Assembly: GCA_033549065.1 (NCBI GenBank)
Contig: JAWSUE010000002.1
Coordinates: forward strand, 1-64,000
Source: Bacillota bacterium
Lineage (GTDB): Bacteria > Bacillota > Dethiobacteria > DTU022
Direction of reading: 5' to 3'
DNA: 64,000 nt
A model generated the notes under the pieces. The model was not told the DNA's origin. It was given only the letters and a program-made list of their open reading frames with translations, and made no database searches. Positions 17,810-26,551 of the stretch are shown here, one piece after another. The position numbers and the translations under genes are program-made. Within the stretch, counting starts at the first letter, position 1; each line of letters starts with the position of its first letter.

Positions 17810-18601
17810 GTGAGCACAAAGAAGGCAGTTTATAGAGAAATAACCATAATTCGTGACGACGAAAGGGAAGTAACGGAAGATCTTATTGCTGTAGAAAAAC
17901 CGGTAACTATATATCTTAATGGTCAGGAACTTGTTACCTTACTCTGTACCCCTGAAAAAATCGACCGTCTTGCCCTCGGCTTTTTATGCTCGGAGGGCTT
18001 ACTTATAGCGGCAGATGAAGTCGATTCTCTCCGGGTTCTCGATGAGGAAGGACGGGTTGAGGTTGAGCTGAAAAATGATTCCGGTCTTGCCGGGACTTTG
18101 TTTGGAAAGAGAACGATCACATCAGGCTGTGGGAAGGGAACAATCTTTTACAATGTTCTCGATTCTCTTCGAAGCAGCCCGATAACCGGGAAAATGCAGG
18201 TAACCCCAAGACAGCTTCTATCACTTGTCGGGAAACTTCAAACCAGGGCTGAACTGTTCAGGACTACCGGGGGAGTTCACAGCGCTGCACTTGCTGATGG
18301 AAAAGATATTATAATTTTCTTTGAAGATATCGGCCGTCATAACGCCATCGACAAGATTATCGGAGAAGCACTTCTGACCGGGATGCCCACTGAAGATAAA
18401 ATCTTTGTATCCAGCGGGCGTTTAAGCTCCGAAATACTGCTCAAAGCAGCAAAAATGAAGATTCAGCTGCTTCTTTCCAGGGCTGCACCCACTTCGCTCT
18501 GCATAGAACTTGCTGAAAACCTTAACATTACCCTTGCCGGCTTTGCCCGGGGTAAAAGGGTAAACATCTATACACACCGGTGGAGGGTGTTGGATAGCTA
18601 G
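17810..18601 (+). CDS. fdhD: formate dehydrogenase accessory sulfurtransferase FdhD
   Basis: FdhD delivers sulfur from the cysteine desulfurase to the molybdenum or tungsten cofactor of formate dehydrogenase, which it needs for activity. GTG 17810 follows AAAGGAAGG (17795-17803) and gives 263 residues, near the usual length; an ATG at 17744 is possible but has poor spacing. Recognisable stretches are EKPVTIYLNGQELVTLLCTP, TGGVHSAALAD, EDIGRHNAIDKIIGEAL, FVSSGRLSSEILLKAA and GFARGKRVNIYTH. The flexible loop reads SGCGKGT, with only one cysteine, whereas E. coli FdhD has a CxxC there. Its position next to the formate dehydrogenase cluster fits its role. It ends 6 bases from the convergent gene. 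Confidence 0.93.
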   Translation: MSTKKAVYREITIIRDDEREVTEDLIAVEKPVTIYLNGQELVTLLCTPEKIDRLALGFLCSEGLLIAADEVDSLRVLDEEGRVEVELKNDSGLAGTLFGKRTITSGCGKGTIFYNVLDSLRSSPITGKMQVTPRQLLSLVGKLQTRAELFRTTGGVHSAALADGKDIIIFFEDIGRHNAIDKIIGEALLTGMPTEDKIFVSSGRLSSEILLKAAKMKIQLLLSRAAPTSLCIELAENLNITLAGFARGKRVNIYTHRWRVLDS

Positions 18602-18607
18602 CAGCAT

Positions 18608-19489
18608 TTATTGCGAAGTAATCTTTTTCCGCAGTGATTTCTTGTCCTTGCATTCTTCTTCTTCAATAAAGATCTTTTTTGCTTTAACATTAACCTCGTT
18701 CAGGTAAAACCCTGTCTGAAATTCTATTTCTTCCTTCAGGGTTCTCTGGACATCACGAAGTAGGGTATCGATCCGCATATCAGGAACCTTCGTCAGGGCG
18801 ATGGCAAGATCCACATTTAGAATAGCTTTACTGCTTCCGTTTTGCAGGTCTATGATGATCGCTTTGTGCACCCCGGGAAAGCGGGAAATAATATGTTCAA
18901 CCAGTTCGTTTACAACATGTTCAGAAATAAAGAAACCGCCCAGGGTACTGTATACCGGTCGGACCACAGATCTTTCCATCGGTATACCCGCCGGCATGGC
19001 TGTGGGAAAGCTGAAGAATGAACGCAGCGGATCGATGATGTAACCCGGAAATTCTTTCTTGATGGCAAAGGTAGGCAGAGGTATAACATGCCGGTTTTCC
19101 TTGGCCCTGACAGTGAGGGCAGTCTGTATCGATTCAGAGTCGGTTACTTCTTCAATGTTGTAATAGTAAGCCGGTTTTTGAAGCCCAAGGTTTTCGGCAA
19201 TTACATTAGTCATCTTTCTTGAAGTGCCAAGGATTAACAGCCTTCCGGGTTTGATTTCAGAAAGCTTCTCTTTAACCTGCTGGGCATGCTCGGGATCTTT
19301 AAATAAAGCCCGTTTGATAGCCCCGTAGCGAGTATTTTCCCTTTTTGCTGAACGTCCGGCTAAGGCGACGCTACCTTTGATTAAAAGGCCGTCATCAATA
19401 ATATATTCAATACTGTACTGCTTGGCTATTACCGGAGCCTGGTGGCTTTTACCTGTTCCGCTGTGACCGATTAGAGCATATATTTCCAT
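18608..19489 (-). CDS. P-loop NTPase fused to an Asp23/Gls24-like domain
   Basis: This 293-residue protein is read from ATG 19489 (GGAAGTGG upstream); GTG 19531 is a possible longer start. A Walker A motif, GHSGTGKS, lies at residues 8-15, and LLILGTSRKM may be the Walker B-like strand. From about residue 180 the C-terminal part matches the Asp23/Gls24 fold: GGFFISEHVVNELVEHI, FPGV, an AILNVDLAIALTKVPDM strand pair, VQRTLKEEIEFQTG and LNEVNVKAKKIFI. Asp23 proteins are linked to envelope stress and membrane-associated scaffolds in Firmicutes; the nucleotide-binding part has no obvious characterised relative. It is convergent with fdhD and divergent from aroA. No function is assigned. Confidence 0.75.
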   Translation of the reverse strand: MEIYALIGHSGTGKSHQAPVIAKQYSIEYIIDDGLLIKGSVALAGRSAKRENTRYGAIKRALFKDPEHAQQVKEKLSEIKPGRLLILGTSRKMTNVIAENLGLQKPAYYYNIEEVTDSESIQTALTVRAKENRHVIPLPTFAIKKEFPGYIIDPLRSFFSFPTAMPAGIPMERSVVRPVYSTLGGFFISEHVVNELVEHIISRFPGVHKAIIIDLQNGSSKAILNVDLAIALTKVPDMRIDTLLRDVQRTLKEEIEFQTGFYLNEVNVKAKKIFIEEEECKDKKSLRKKITSQ

Positions 19490-19605
19490 TTGACCACTTC
19501 CATGTCCGTTATTATTTGTTTTTCCTTGCACATTGTTGTAAAACTGTTTTATTATTATACCATACTTGCATACCGGTTCATTCCGGTTGGCTGGGAGCGA
19601 ACACT

Positions 19606-20886
19606 TTGATAATTATTACATCCCCTCCTGAAAAATTTGCCGGGGAACTGGTCATGCCCGGTGATAAATCGATCACCCACCGGGCGCTGCTGCTTGGTGC
19701 CATTGCCCGGGGAGTAACCGAAATCAAAGGTTACCTGGAGGCTGGTGATTCTATTTCAACGGCAGCCTGCCTCAGGGCGCTCGGGGTTAAAATCAGCAAA
19801 AGACCTGATCGCCTGCTGGTTGAAGGCAGTGATATGGTTTTAAAAAGACCGGAGGAATCCCTGTATGCAGGTAACTCTGGTACAACTGCCAGGCTTCTGC
19901 TCGGTATTTTAGCCGGACAGAATTTTTCTGCCACGCTTACAGGAGATAGCTCTCTTCAGAAGCGGCCTATGAAAAGGGTAATCGAACCCCTTTCCCTGAT
20001 GGGCGCTGAATTCAACAGTAATAATGATCATTTGCCGCTCACTATCCAGGGGGGAAGTCTGAAGCCGATCTCTTATCAAAGTCCCCGGTCCAGCGCTCAG
20101 GTTAAATCTTCTGTACTACTGGCCGGGTTATATGCGGATGGAGAGACGGTGGTAGAAGAACCTTATCAAAGCCGCAACCATACGGAACTGATGCTTCAGC
20201 TCTTTGGCGCTGATCTGCAAGTTGACGGCTGCCGGATTTCTGTAAGAGGTCCTTCCAGGCTTAGAGGCACCCAGGTCAGGGTTCCGGCTGACATCTCGGC
20301 TGCAGCTTTTTTCATGATAGCGGCGGCAATAGTGCCCGATTCGGAAGTGCTCTTAAAAAATATCGGTATTAATCCTTCACGCAGCGGCATTGTAGAGGTC
20401 CTTCTTGAAATGGGAGCAGATCTTGAATTGCTCAATAAACGGATTTGGGGGAATGAACCTGTTGCCGATATCCGGGTCAGGGGAAATAGAAAGTTAAAGG
20501 GAATTACTATCGGCGGTGAGATGATTCCCCGGTTAATCGATGAAATTCCGGTATTAGCTGTTGCAGCTGCACTGGCAGAGGGTAAAACAGTTGTTAAAGA
20601 TGCTGCCGAGTTAAGGGTTAAAGAATCAGACAGGATAACGGCGCTTTGTATGCAGTTGAATGCTCTTGGCAGCGGGATTACGGAAAAAGAAGATGGATTT
20701 GAGATAACCGGTGGAGCTAAACTTAAGGGGGCAAAGGTAAGCAGCTGCGACGATCATCGCATCGCCATGGCGTTAGCTGTGGCCGGACTGGCTGCTGAAG
20801 GCGAAACTGTTGTGGAAGGTGCGGAGGCAATCGGGATCTCCTTCCCCGGATTTATGGCTGCCCTTCGAACTCTTGTAACTAAATAG
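19606..20886 (+). CDS. aroA: 3-phosphoshikimate 1-carboxyvinyltransferase (EPSP synthase)
   Basis: It joins shikimate-3-phosphate and phosphoenolpyruvate, the sixth step of the shikimate pathway. TTG 19606, 8 bases after GGGAG, gives 426 residues, matching the family; an upstream frame from 19516 would add 30 unlike residues. Motifs seen: PGDKSITHRALLLGA near residue 20, LYAGNSGTTARLLLGIL (the NAGTA-type PEP site, here GNSGTTAR) near residue 87, SSAQVKSSVLLAGLYADG, and the C-terminal DDHRIAMALAVAGLAAEG. The order GNSGTTAR suggests the class II type. It is followed by hisD, which has its own promoter; aroC and aroB lie a few genes downstream. Confidence 0.95.
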   Translation: MIIITSPPEKFAGELVMPGDKSITHRALLLGAIARGVTEIKGYLEAGDSISTAACLRALGVKISKRPDRLLVEGSDMVLKRPEESLYAGNSGTTARLLLGILAGQNFSATLTGDSSLQKRPMKRVIEPLSLMGAEFNSNNDHLPLTIQGGSLKPISYQSPRSSAQVKSSVLLAGLYADGETVVEEPYQSRNHTELMLQLFGADLQVDGCRISVRGPSRLRGTQVRVPADISAAAFFMIAAAIVPDSEVLLKNIGINPSRSGIVEVLLEMGADLELLNKRIWGNEPVADIRVRGNRKLKGITIGGEMIPRLIDEIPVLAVAAALAEGKTVVKDAAELRVKESDRITALCMQLNALGSGITEKEDGFEITGGAKLKGAKVSSCDDHRIAMALAVAGLAAEGETVVEGAEAIGISFPGFMAALRTLVTK

Positions 20887-20895
20887 TTGCTTAAA

Positions 20896-20924
20896 TTGAC
20901 GCTTGCCGAACGATATGTTAAAAT
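20896..20924 (+). promoter_or_regulatory. promoter upstream of hisD
   Basis: TTGACG (20896-20901) and TAAAAT (20919-20924) are separated by 17 bases, placing a start near 20931 and a leader of about 55 bases before hisD. No T-box or attenuator structure was seen in that leader. Confidence 0.65.
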
Positions 20925-20984
20925 ATGGTTGTTCTTTCCAGCCATTTTACTTCATTTTAAACATGGCAGATTAGGAGAAATTTT

Positions 20985-22274
20985 ATGCCGTTGTCAGTTA
21001 CTACATATGGACATTATAAGAAAAATAACCCTGTGAAAGAGTTCAATTCATACCGGGAAGAGCGTCAGACTGTTCTCTCTGTTATAGAAGAAGTAAGGAC
21101 AGGTGGAGATGAAGCCCTTTTTAAATTAACCAGGAAGTTTGATCAGGCAGAGCTTGACAACCTGGTAGTATCAAAAGAAGAAATTGCAGATGCCCTGAAG
21201 GTGATTGAACATGATTTACTGGCCGTGATCAGGGAAGCGAAAGATAACATCGAAAGATTTCATCGCCGACAGCTCCAGGAAACCTGGTGGGATGAGGATA
21301 CCGGCTGGAAAATCGGCCAGCGTGTTCAAGCGCTGCAGTCTGTCGGAGCCTATGTACCAGGAGGCACTGCAGCATATCCTTCATCCGTGCTGATGACGGT
21401 TATTCCGGCGAAAGTCGCCGGTGTGAATAAGATATATATCTGTACCCCTCCGGATAAAGACGGTCGGGTGAATCCTTTAACCCTGGTAGCCGCAAACGAA
21501 GCAGGCGCGGATGCAATTTTTAAGATCGGCGGTGCGCAGGCGGTGGCAGCTCTTGCTTTTGGCACCGAAACGATCCCTGCTGTCCAGAAAATAGTCGGCC
21601 CGGGCAATATTTATGTAACCCTGGCCAAGAAAGAAGTATACGGCCAGGTGGGTATCGACATGCTGGCCGGGCCCAGCGAAATTGTTATAATCGCCGATGA
21701 TGCAGCCAATCCGGTTTTTATTGCTGCCGATCTTCTATCGCAGGCCGAACATGATCCGCTGTCCCGTTCCATATTGATTACCACTTCCGAAGAACTGGCT
21801 CTTTCTGTTTCGGGAGAAGTGACAAAACAGCTGGCAGCTCTACCAAGAAAAGAGATTGCTGAAAAAGCGATCCGGGAAAAAGGGGCGGTTATACTCGTTG
21901 AGCATCTTGGCGAAGCCTGGTCCGTGGTAAATGAACTGGCTCCTGAACATCTCGAACTGCACGTCCGGAATGCCTGGGATTATTTGGATAAAGTAAAGAA
22001 TGCCGGAGCAATCTTTATCGGGCCATTTTCTCCGGAATCTTTAGGTGACTATTGGGCAGGTTCAAATCATGTGCTTCCTACCGGAACTGCAGCCAGGTAT
22101 GCCTCGGCGCTGGGAGTGGCCGATTTTATCAAACATACAAATGTCCTTTATTATACAGAAGAAGCGCTGATGAAATCGGCGCCAAAGATTGCCGCAATTG
22201 CCAGGGCGGAGGGCCTTGAAGCTCATGCCCGGGCAGTACTGATAAGGAGGCAGGAAAATGGATCGACGAAGTAG
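20985..22274 (+). CDS. hisD: histidinol dehydrogenase
   Basis: It oxidises L-histidinol to L-histidine in two NAD-dependent steps with a zinc ion. It is 429 residues long, from ATG 20985 with TAGGAGAAA upstream. Typical stretches: GQRVQALQSVGAYVPGGTAAYPSSVLM, KIGGAQAVAALAFGTETIP, KIVGPGNIYVTLAKK, DMLAGPSEIVIIADD, LLSQAEHDPLSRSIL (zinc/catalytic region), ELAPEHLELHV and YWAGSNHVLPTGTAARY. It opens the histidine gene run and overlaps hisB by 17 bases. Confidence 0.96.
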   Translation: MPLSVTTYGHYKKNNPVKEFNSYREERQTVLSVIEEVRTGGDEALFKLTRKFDQAELDNLVVSKEEIADALKVIEHDLLAVIREAKDNIERFHRRQLQETWWDEDTGWKIGQRVQALQSVGAYVPGGTAAYPSSVLMTVIPAKVAGVNKIYICTPPDKDGRVNPLTLVAANEAGADAIFKIGGAQAVAALAFGTETIPAVQKIVGPGNIYVTLAKKEVYGQVGIDMLAGPSEIVIIADDAANPVFIAADLLSQAEHDPLSRSILITTSEELALSVSGEVTKQLAALPRKEIAEKAIREKGAVILVEHLGEAWSVVNELAPEHLELHVRNAWDYLDKVKNAGAIFIGPFSPESLGDYWAGSNHVLPTGTAARYASALGVADFIKHTNVLYYTEEALMKSAPKIAAIARAEGLEAHARAVLIRRQENGSTK

Positions 22275-22848
22275 GGTTGAACGTAAAACGGCAGAGACTG
22301 TTATAGAGCTTGAGCTGAATATTGATGGCAGTGGAAAGGCAGAGTTGAAAACAGGATTACCCTTTTTTGAACACATGCTTAACCTCTTTTGCCGTCATGG
22401 ATTCTTCGATTTACATCTCAGGGCAGAAGGAGATATTGACGTCGATCCTCACCATCTTGTCGAAGATATCGGGATCTGTCTCGGCCGGGCCTGGCATGAG
22501 GCATTGGGTGATAAAAAGGGTATCAGACGTTACGGATTCAGCTCCGTACCAATGGATGAAGCACTGGTAACTGCTGTGGTTGATCTATCTGGCAGACCAT
22601 GTTTACACTATCAGTTTGATATGCCGCAGGGTAGGGTTGGTAAGATGGATCTGGAGCTCTTTCGTGAGTTCTGGCAGGCTCTGATCAATGAAGGTCGGTT
22701 CAACCTGCACATGACGCTAAATCACGGTATTAACAAGCATCATATAATTGAAGCCTCGTTTAAAGCAGCTTCGCGGGCTTTGAATGAAGCTTCATCTTTG
22801 ATCGAGGGTCTCGATACGGTCCTCTCGTCAAAGGGGAAATTGGAGTGA
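22258..22848 (+). CDS. hisB: imidazoleglycerol-phosphate dehydratase
   Basis: This 196-residue enzyme dehydrates imidazole glycerol phosphate to imidazole acetol phosphate, using two manganese ions. Signatures are LPFFEHMLNLFCRHGFFDL, DVDPHHLVEDIGICLG (the metal-binding HHxxED), and the second copy LNHGINKHHIIEASFKA. It lacks the histidinol-phosphatase domain found in E. coli HisB, which fits a separate PHP phosphatase gene at 23988. The ATG lies within hisD, behind AAGGAGG. Confidence 0.96.
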   Translation: MDRRSRVERKTAETVIELELNIDGSGKAELKTGLPFFEHMLNLFCRHGFFDLHLRAEGDIDVDPHHLVEDIGICLGRAWHEALGDKKGIRRYGFSSVPMDEALVTAVVDLSGRPCLHYQFDMPQGRVGKMDLELFREFWQALINEGRFNLHMTLNHGINKHHIIEASFKAASRALNEASSLIEGLDTVLSSKGKLE

Positions 22849-22858
22849 GGTGAGCAGT

Positions 22859-23578
22859 GTGCTGGTCATACCTGCTATCGATATGCGCAGAGGTAGATGT
22901 GTCCGGCTCTATCAGGGCAACCCCGATCGGGAAACTGTTTACGGCGATAATCCGGTTGAGGTAGCCCGTCAATGGGAACAGCTGGGTGCAAAAATGCTCC
23001 ACCTGGTTGATCTCGACGGAGCTTTTACCGGCATGTCCCAGAATGCCAGGATAATCTGTTCCATCGGTGAAACGGTCCATATTCCGCTTCAACTTGGGGG
23101 TGGGATCAGGACCAGGGAGGCCGTGGAAAAAGCGCTTTCGGCAGGTATCTCCAGGGTAATCCTGGGGACGATGATCGTTGAAACCCCGGGCCTGGCCAGA
23201 GAGTTGGTTGAAGAATATGATGAGAGTATCATTGCCGGTATAGATGCTCGGGATGGTGTAGTGGCTGTTAAAGGCTGGACGGAAGCTTCAGCCGAGCGGG
23301 TCCTGGATCTTGCAGCCAGGGTGGAACAGTGGGGTATTAAAGAGATTGTTTATACCGATATTCACAGGGATGGCACACTTTGTGGGCCGGATCTTTCCGG
23401 GCTTGAAGCCATCATTAAGAGCACTTCACTGCAGGTAATAATGTCAGGAGGGATTTCATCCTTAGATGATCTACAGGCTTTAAAACCTTACAGCAGCAGG
23501 GTAAAAGGGGTCATTATCGGTAAGGCTCTCTATTCAAACCAGATCACCCTGCATGATGCCATGGCTGTATTCGAATAA
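22859..23578 (+). CDS. hisA: ProFAR isomerase
   Basis: It isomerises the ProFAR intermediate to PRFAR, using a (beta/alpha)8 barrel. GTG 22859 gives 239 residues starting LVIPAIDMRRGRCVRLYQG, the normal HisA start, with GAGG 8 bases upstream; GTG 22850 is an alternative. The catalytic Asp8-equivalent is in PAIDM, and the second catalytic Asp lies in VYTDIHRDGTLCGPD. The two half-barrel phosphate sites are QLGGGIRTREAV and IMSGGISSLDDL. HisF has the same fold, but the N-terminal PAIDM and the DIHRDGT motif identify HisA. No hisF or hisH follows, which is unusual for this operon. Confidence 0.94.
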   Translation: MLVIPAIDMRRGRCVRLYQGNPDRETVYGDNPVEVARQWEQLGAKMLHLVDLDGAFTGMSQNARIICSIGETVHIPLQLGGGIRTREAVEKALSAGISRVILGTMIVETPGLARELVEEYDESIIAGIDARDGVVAVKGWTEASAERVLDLAARVEQWGIKEIVYTDIHRDGTLCGPDLSGLEAIIKSTSLQVIMSGGISSLDDLQALKPYSSRVKGVIIGKALYSNQITLHDAMAVFE

Positions 23579-23599
23579 ATAACAGATTACGGAGGCACA

Positions 23600-23995
23600 A
23601 TGGTGGGAGCAAACATCAACAACGAAAATGAACTGCGACCTTTGAAGACGGGGGAGCTTAAATATGACCGGCAGGGATTAATCCCGGCAGTTATCCAGGA
23701 TGAACGGAATAATGAAATATTGATGGTCGGCTACATGAATGAAGAAGCGCTGAAAAGAACCTTGAAAGAGGGTAGGGTCTGCTTCTGGAGCCGCAGCCGT
23801 CAGAAATATTGGGTGAAAGGCGAAACCTCAGGAAACTATTTTGAGTTAAAATCGATTATGGCCGATTGTGATGCAGATACCCTTTTATTGAAAGTAATTC
23901 CCCTGGGACCGGGAAAAGCCTGTCATACTGGCCGTTATTCATGCTTTTTCAATACTTTGGCCGGCTTCAAACAGCGGGAGGAACGCAATGATTGA
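23600..23995 (+). CDS. hisI: phosphoribosyl-AMP cyclohydrolase
   Basis: This 131-residue enzyme opens the purine ring of phosphoribosyl-AMP. It has the family motifs LMVGYMNEEALKRTLKEGRV, FWSRSRQKYWVKGETSGN, the metal-binding DCDADTLLLKV, and CHTGRYSCFF at the end. The hisE pyrophosphohydrolase domain, often fused here, is absent. ATG 23600 follows ACGGAGG. The last 8 bases overlap the phosphatase gene. Confidence 0.95.
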   Translation: MVGANINNENELRPLKTGELKYDRQGLIPAVIQDERNNEILMVGYMNEEALKRTLKEGRVCFWSRSRQKYWVKGETSGNYFELKSIMADCDADTLLLKVIPLGPGKACHTGRYSCFFNTLAGFKQREERND

Positions 23996-24785
23996 TTATC
24001 ATCTGCATACCAGCCGCTGCTGCCATGCTTCTGGCACACTGGTGGAATATCTTGAGACTGCCCGGAAAATAAATCTGAAAGAGATCGGTTTTGCCGATCA
24101 TTTTCCCCTTGATTTACTTGAATACACTCCGCGAGCACAGGTTACGATGAAAGGCGATGAGCTGGCAGAGTATATGTCGCAGGTAAACTCTCTGAAAAAT
24201 AGCCCTGATGGTGTTATTATAAAACTGGGCATCGAGATTGATTATATCCCGGAAAAAGAAAGCAAGATTGCTGAAGTGATCGGTCAATATCAATTTGATT
24301 ACATAATCGGTTCGATTCACTTCATGGACGGCTGGGATTTTACCCATCCCCGGTATGCCGATGATTACGCGGCTCGCGATATCGCCGGACTGTACCGCAC
24401 CTATTTTGAGTTGGTTTGGGCTGCCTGCGGGTCAAGGTTATTTGATATTATTGGTCATCTTGATGTTATCAAGAAATTCGGCTACCGGCCGGATGAAGAT
24501 CTTGAACCTTACTGGGTTAAAACTGCACAAATCCTAAAAGAAACGGACACCTGCCTTGAGTTAAATACAGCAGGAAGGGATGTACCTGTTGGAGAATTTT
24601 ATCCCGACCGGAGAATGCTGGAAATCTGTTCTGCCGAAGGAGTACCGCTAACGGTCGGTTCTGATGCCCACAGTCCCGAACAGGTTGGTCGTTATTTTGA
24701 TCAGGCCGAAGATCTTCTAAGGGAAGTCGGGTACAAGGAGCTGGCTGTTTTCGAGAAGAGGATCCGCAGGAGTATTCCGCTGTAA
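23988..24785 (+). CDS. hisK: histidinol-phosphatase, PHP family
   Basis: It hydrolyses L-histidinol phosphate, the penultimate step of histidine synthesis. This 265-residue protein has the PHP metal sites: DYHLHTSRCCHASG at residues 3-16, GFADHFP near 37-43, GIEIDYIPEKE near 83, GSIHFMDGWDF near 107, GHLDVIKKFG near 158 and VGSDAHSPEQVG near 230. Those match the HisK type rather than the HAD-type phosphatase. Translational coupling to hisI (8-base overlap) supports the assignment. Other PHP phosphoesterases are possible but less likely here. Confidence 0.93.
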   Translation: MIDYHLHTSRCCHASGTLVEYLETARKINLKEIGFADHFPLDLLEYTPRAQVTMKGDELAEYMSQVNSLKNSPDGVIIKLGIEIDYIPEKESKIAEVIGQYQFDYIIGSIHFMDGWDFTHPRYADDYAARDIAGLYRTYFELVWAACGSRLFDIIGHLDVIKKFGYRPDEDLEPYWVKTAQILKETDTCLELNTAGRDVPVGEFYPDRRMLEICSAEGVPLTVGSDAHSPEQVGRYFDQAEDLLREVGYKELAVFEKRIRRSIPL

Positions 24786-24816
24786 AAGGACGTTGTCATA
24801 GATAAGGGGTGTAAAG

Positions 24817-25302
24817 ATGAATCAGTTATATATGGATCAAATTGATACGCCCAAGGGCGTTTTTTTGATCGTTTTCAGTGAATCGGGTATTTATGAACTT
24901 TTATTTCCGGGATCCGAACTTGATATTGAATACCCACAGCGCGATAATCCGTGGCCGGAGTTAAAGGATGATCTGGAGAACTATTTCAAAGGGGAGAAAG
25001 TGGATTGGAACAGGTATCCGCTGGACTGCAGCGGCTATCCCCCGTTTTTTGAATCTGTCCTTGAACATGTTCGCCAAATACCGAGCGGAGAAGTGATTAC
25101 CTACAAAAAAGTGGCGGAGTTGGCTGGTTCACCAAAAGCGGCCAGGGCGGCCGGTCAAGCCCTGAAATCGAACCGTCATCCCATTATCGTTCCATGCCAC
25201 CGTGTGGTTGGCAGCAGCGGAAAACTTGGGGGTTTTAGCGGTCCGGAAGGTTGGAAAAAGATGCTCCTTGATCTGGAAAAGTCTGGGTACGGCTGCCTTT
25301 GA
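24817..25302 (+). CDS. ogt: methylated-DNA--protein-cysteine methyltransferase
   Basis: This 161-residue suicide enzyme removes alkyl groups from O6-alkylguanine in DNA. The acceptor cysteine is in IIVPCHRVVGSSGKLGGFSG. The DNA-binding part includes IPSGEVITYKKVAELAGSPKAARAAGQAL, with the arginine finger. The short N-terminal domain, without an Ada regulatory part, indicates the Ogt/MGMT type. ATG 24817 follows AAGGGGTG. It sits between the histidine genes and aroC with no obvious functional tie. Confidence 0.95.
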   Translation: MNQLYMDQIDTPKGVFLIVFSESGIYELLFPGSELDIEYPQRDNPWPELKDDLENYFKGEKVDWNRYPLDCSGYPPFFESVLEHVRQIPSGEVITYKKVAELAGSPKAARAAGQALKSNRHPIIVPCHRVVGSSGKLGGFSGPEGWKKMLLDLEKSGYGCL

Positions 25303-25334
25303 TATTCGGCAGTTAGAGTATGGAGGTGTCGGTA

Positions 25335-26507
25335 ATGCGTTATCTCAGCGGTGGAGAGTCTCATGGGCCATGCCTGACTGGAATTGTTGAAGGTCTGCCA
25401 TCGGGACTGATCATTAAACTGGAAGAAATCAATCACCAGCTTTCGCGGCGGCAGCAGGGATACGGACGGGGTGGACGGATGTCCATTGAAAAGGACCGGG
25501 TAGAAGTAATTTCCGGTCTCCGCTTTAACCGGACCATCGGCAGCCCCCTGACCTTGCAGATACAAAACCGCGACTGGGAGAACTGGAAGCACCTGATGGG
25601 GATAGAAGGGGAAATACCTCCGGATTTGACCCTGCTGACACGTCCAAGACCGGGGCATGCCGATCTGGCTGGCGGGCTAAAGTATAATCATGATGATTTA
25701 CGGCTGGTTCTGGAGCGTTCGAGCGCCCGGGAAACGGCGATGCGCGTGGCAGTGGGAACTATCGGGCGCATACTAATTGAAAAATATGGTATCCGAATCT
25801 ACAGCCATGTCGCCAGGATAGGGTCGGTAGCTTCTGATGTTGACCAGGCAAAAATGGTGACCCTTTATGATGATATTGAAAAATCACCGGTTCGCTGTGC
25901 CGATCCGTCTGTCGAAGGAAAAATGATCGAAGCCATAGAACTGGCCAGAAGCGAGGGTGACACGCTCGGAGGTATCATTGAGCTGCAGGTTACAAATATA
26001 CCGCCCGGCCTGGGCAGTCATGTCCACTGGGACAGAAAGATAGATGGCCGGTTAGCCGGCGCGCTTTGCAGTATACAGGGAGTAAAGGGAGTTGAATTCG
26101 GAATTGGTTTTGCGGGTTCTTCCAGAAGAGGGTCAGAGGTACATGATCCGCTGATGTCTCAACCCTTCAAAGGTATTGTCAGGCCATCTAACCGGGCCGG
26201 GGGAATAGAAGGTGGAATAACTAACGGGCAGAACCTGGTGATCAGGATTGCGATGAAGCCGATTCCCACACTGACCGAACCGCTGCCCAGTGTTGACTGG
26301 TTAACAGGCGAAGAGAGCCGGGGATCAACTGAAAGATCAGATGTTTGTGCAGTTCCAGCTGCCTCAGTTGTCGCCGAAGCTGTGATTGCCTGGGAACTGG
26401 CTGTTGCTTTTCGCGAAAAGTTTGCCGGTGATTTTATTGAAGAAGTAGACAGCGCTTATACATTTTATCTTAACCAGGTAAACAAACGCTTACGTAGGGG
26501 TAGCTGA
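25335..26507 (+). CDS. aroC: chorismate synthase
   Basis: It makes chorismate from EPSP with reduced FMN, the last common step of aromatic synthesis. ATG 25335, behind GGAGGT (25322-25327), gives 390 residues beginning MRYLSGGESHGPCLTGIVEGLP, an unmistakable family start. Other signatures are RRQQGYGRGGRMSIEKDRVEV, ARPGHADLAGGLKYNH (here RPRPGHADLAGG), ERSSARETAMRVAVG and SNRAGGIEGGITNGQNLV. No flavin reductase domain is fused. aroB follows 44 bases downstream. Confidence 0.97.
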   Translation: MRYLSGGESHGPCLTGIVEGLPSGLIIKLEEINHQLSRRQQGYGRGGRMSIEKDRVEVISGLRFNRTIGSPLTLQIQNRDWENWKHLMGIEGEIPPDLTLLTRPRPGHADLAGGLKYNHDDLRLVLERSSARETAMRVAVGTIGRILIEKYGIRIYSHVARIGSVASDVDQAKMVTLYDDIEKSPVRCADPSVEGKMIEAIELARSEGDTLGGIIELQVTNIPPGLGSHVHWDRKIDGRLAGALCSIQGVKGVEFGIGFAGSSRRGSEVHDPLMSQPFKGIVRPSNRAGGIEGGITNGQNLVIRIAMKPIPTLTEPLPSVDWLTGEESRGSTERSDVCAVPAASVVAEAVIAWELAVAFREKFAGDFIEEVDSAYTFYLNQVNKRLRRGS

Positions 26508-26551
26508 CGGATATTCAGAATCGATATTTTCAATGCAGGTGGGGTGTTGAA

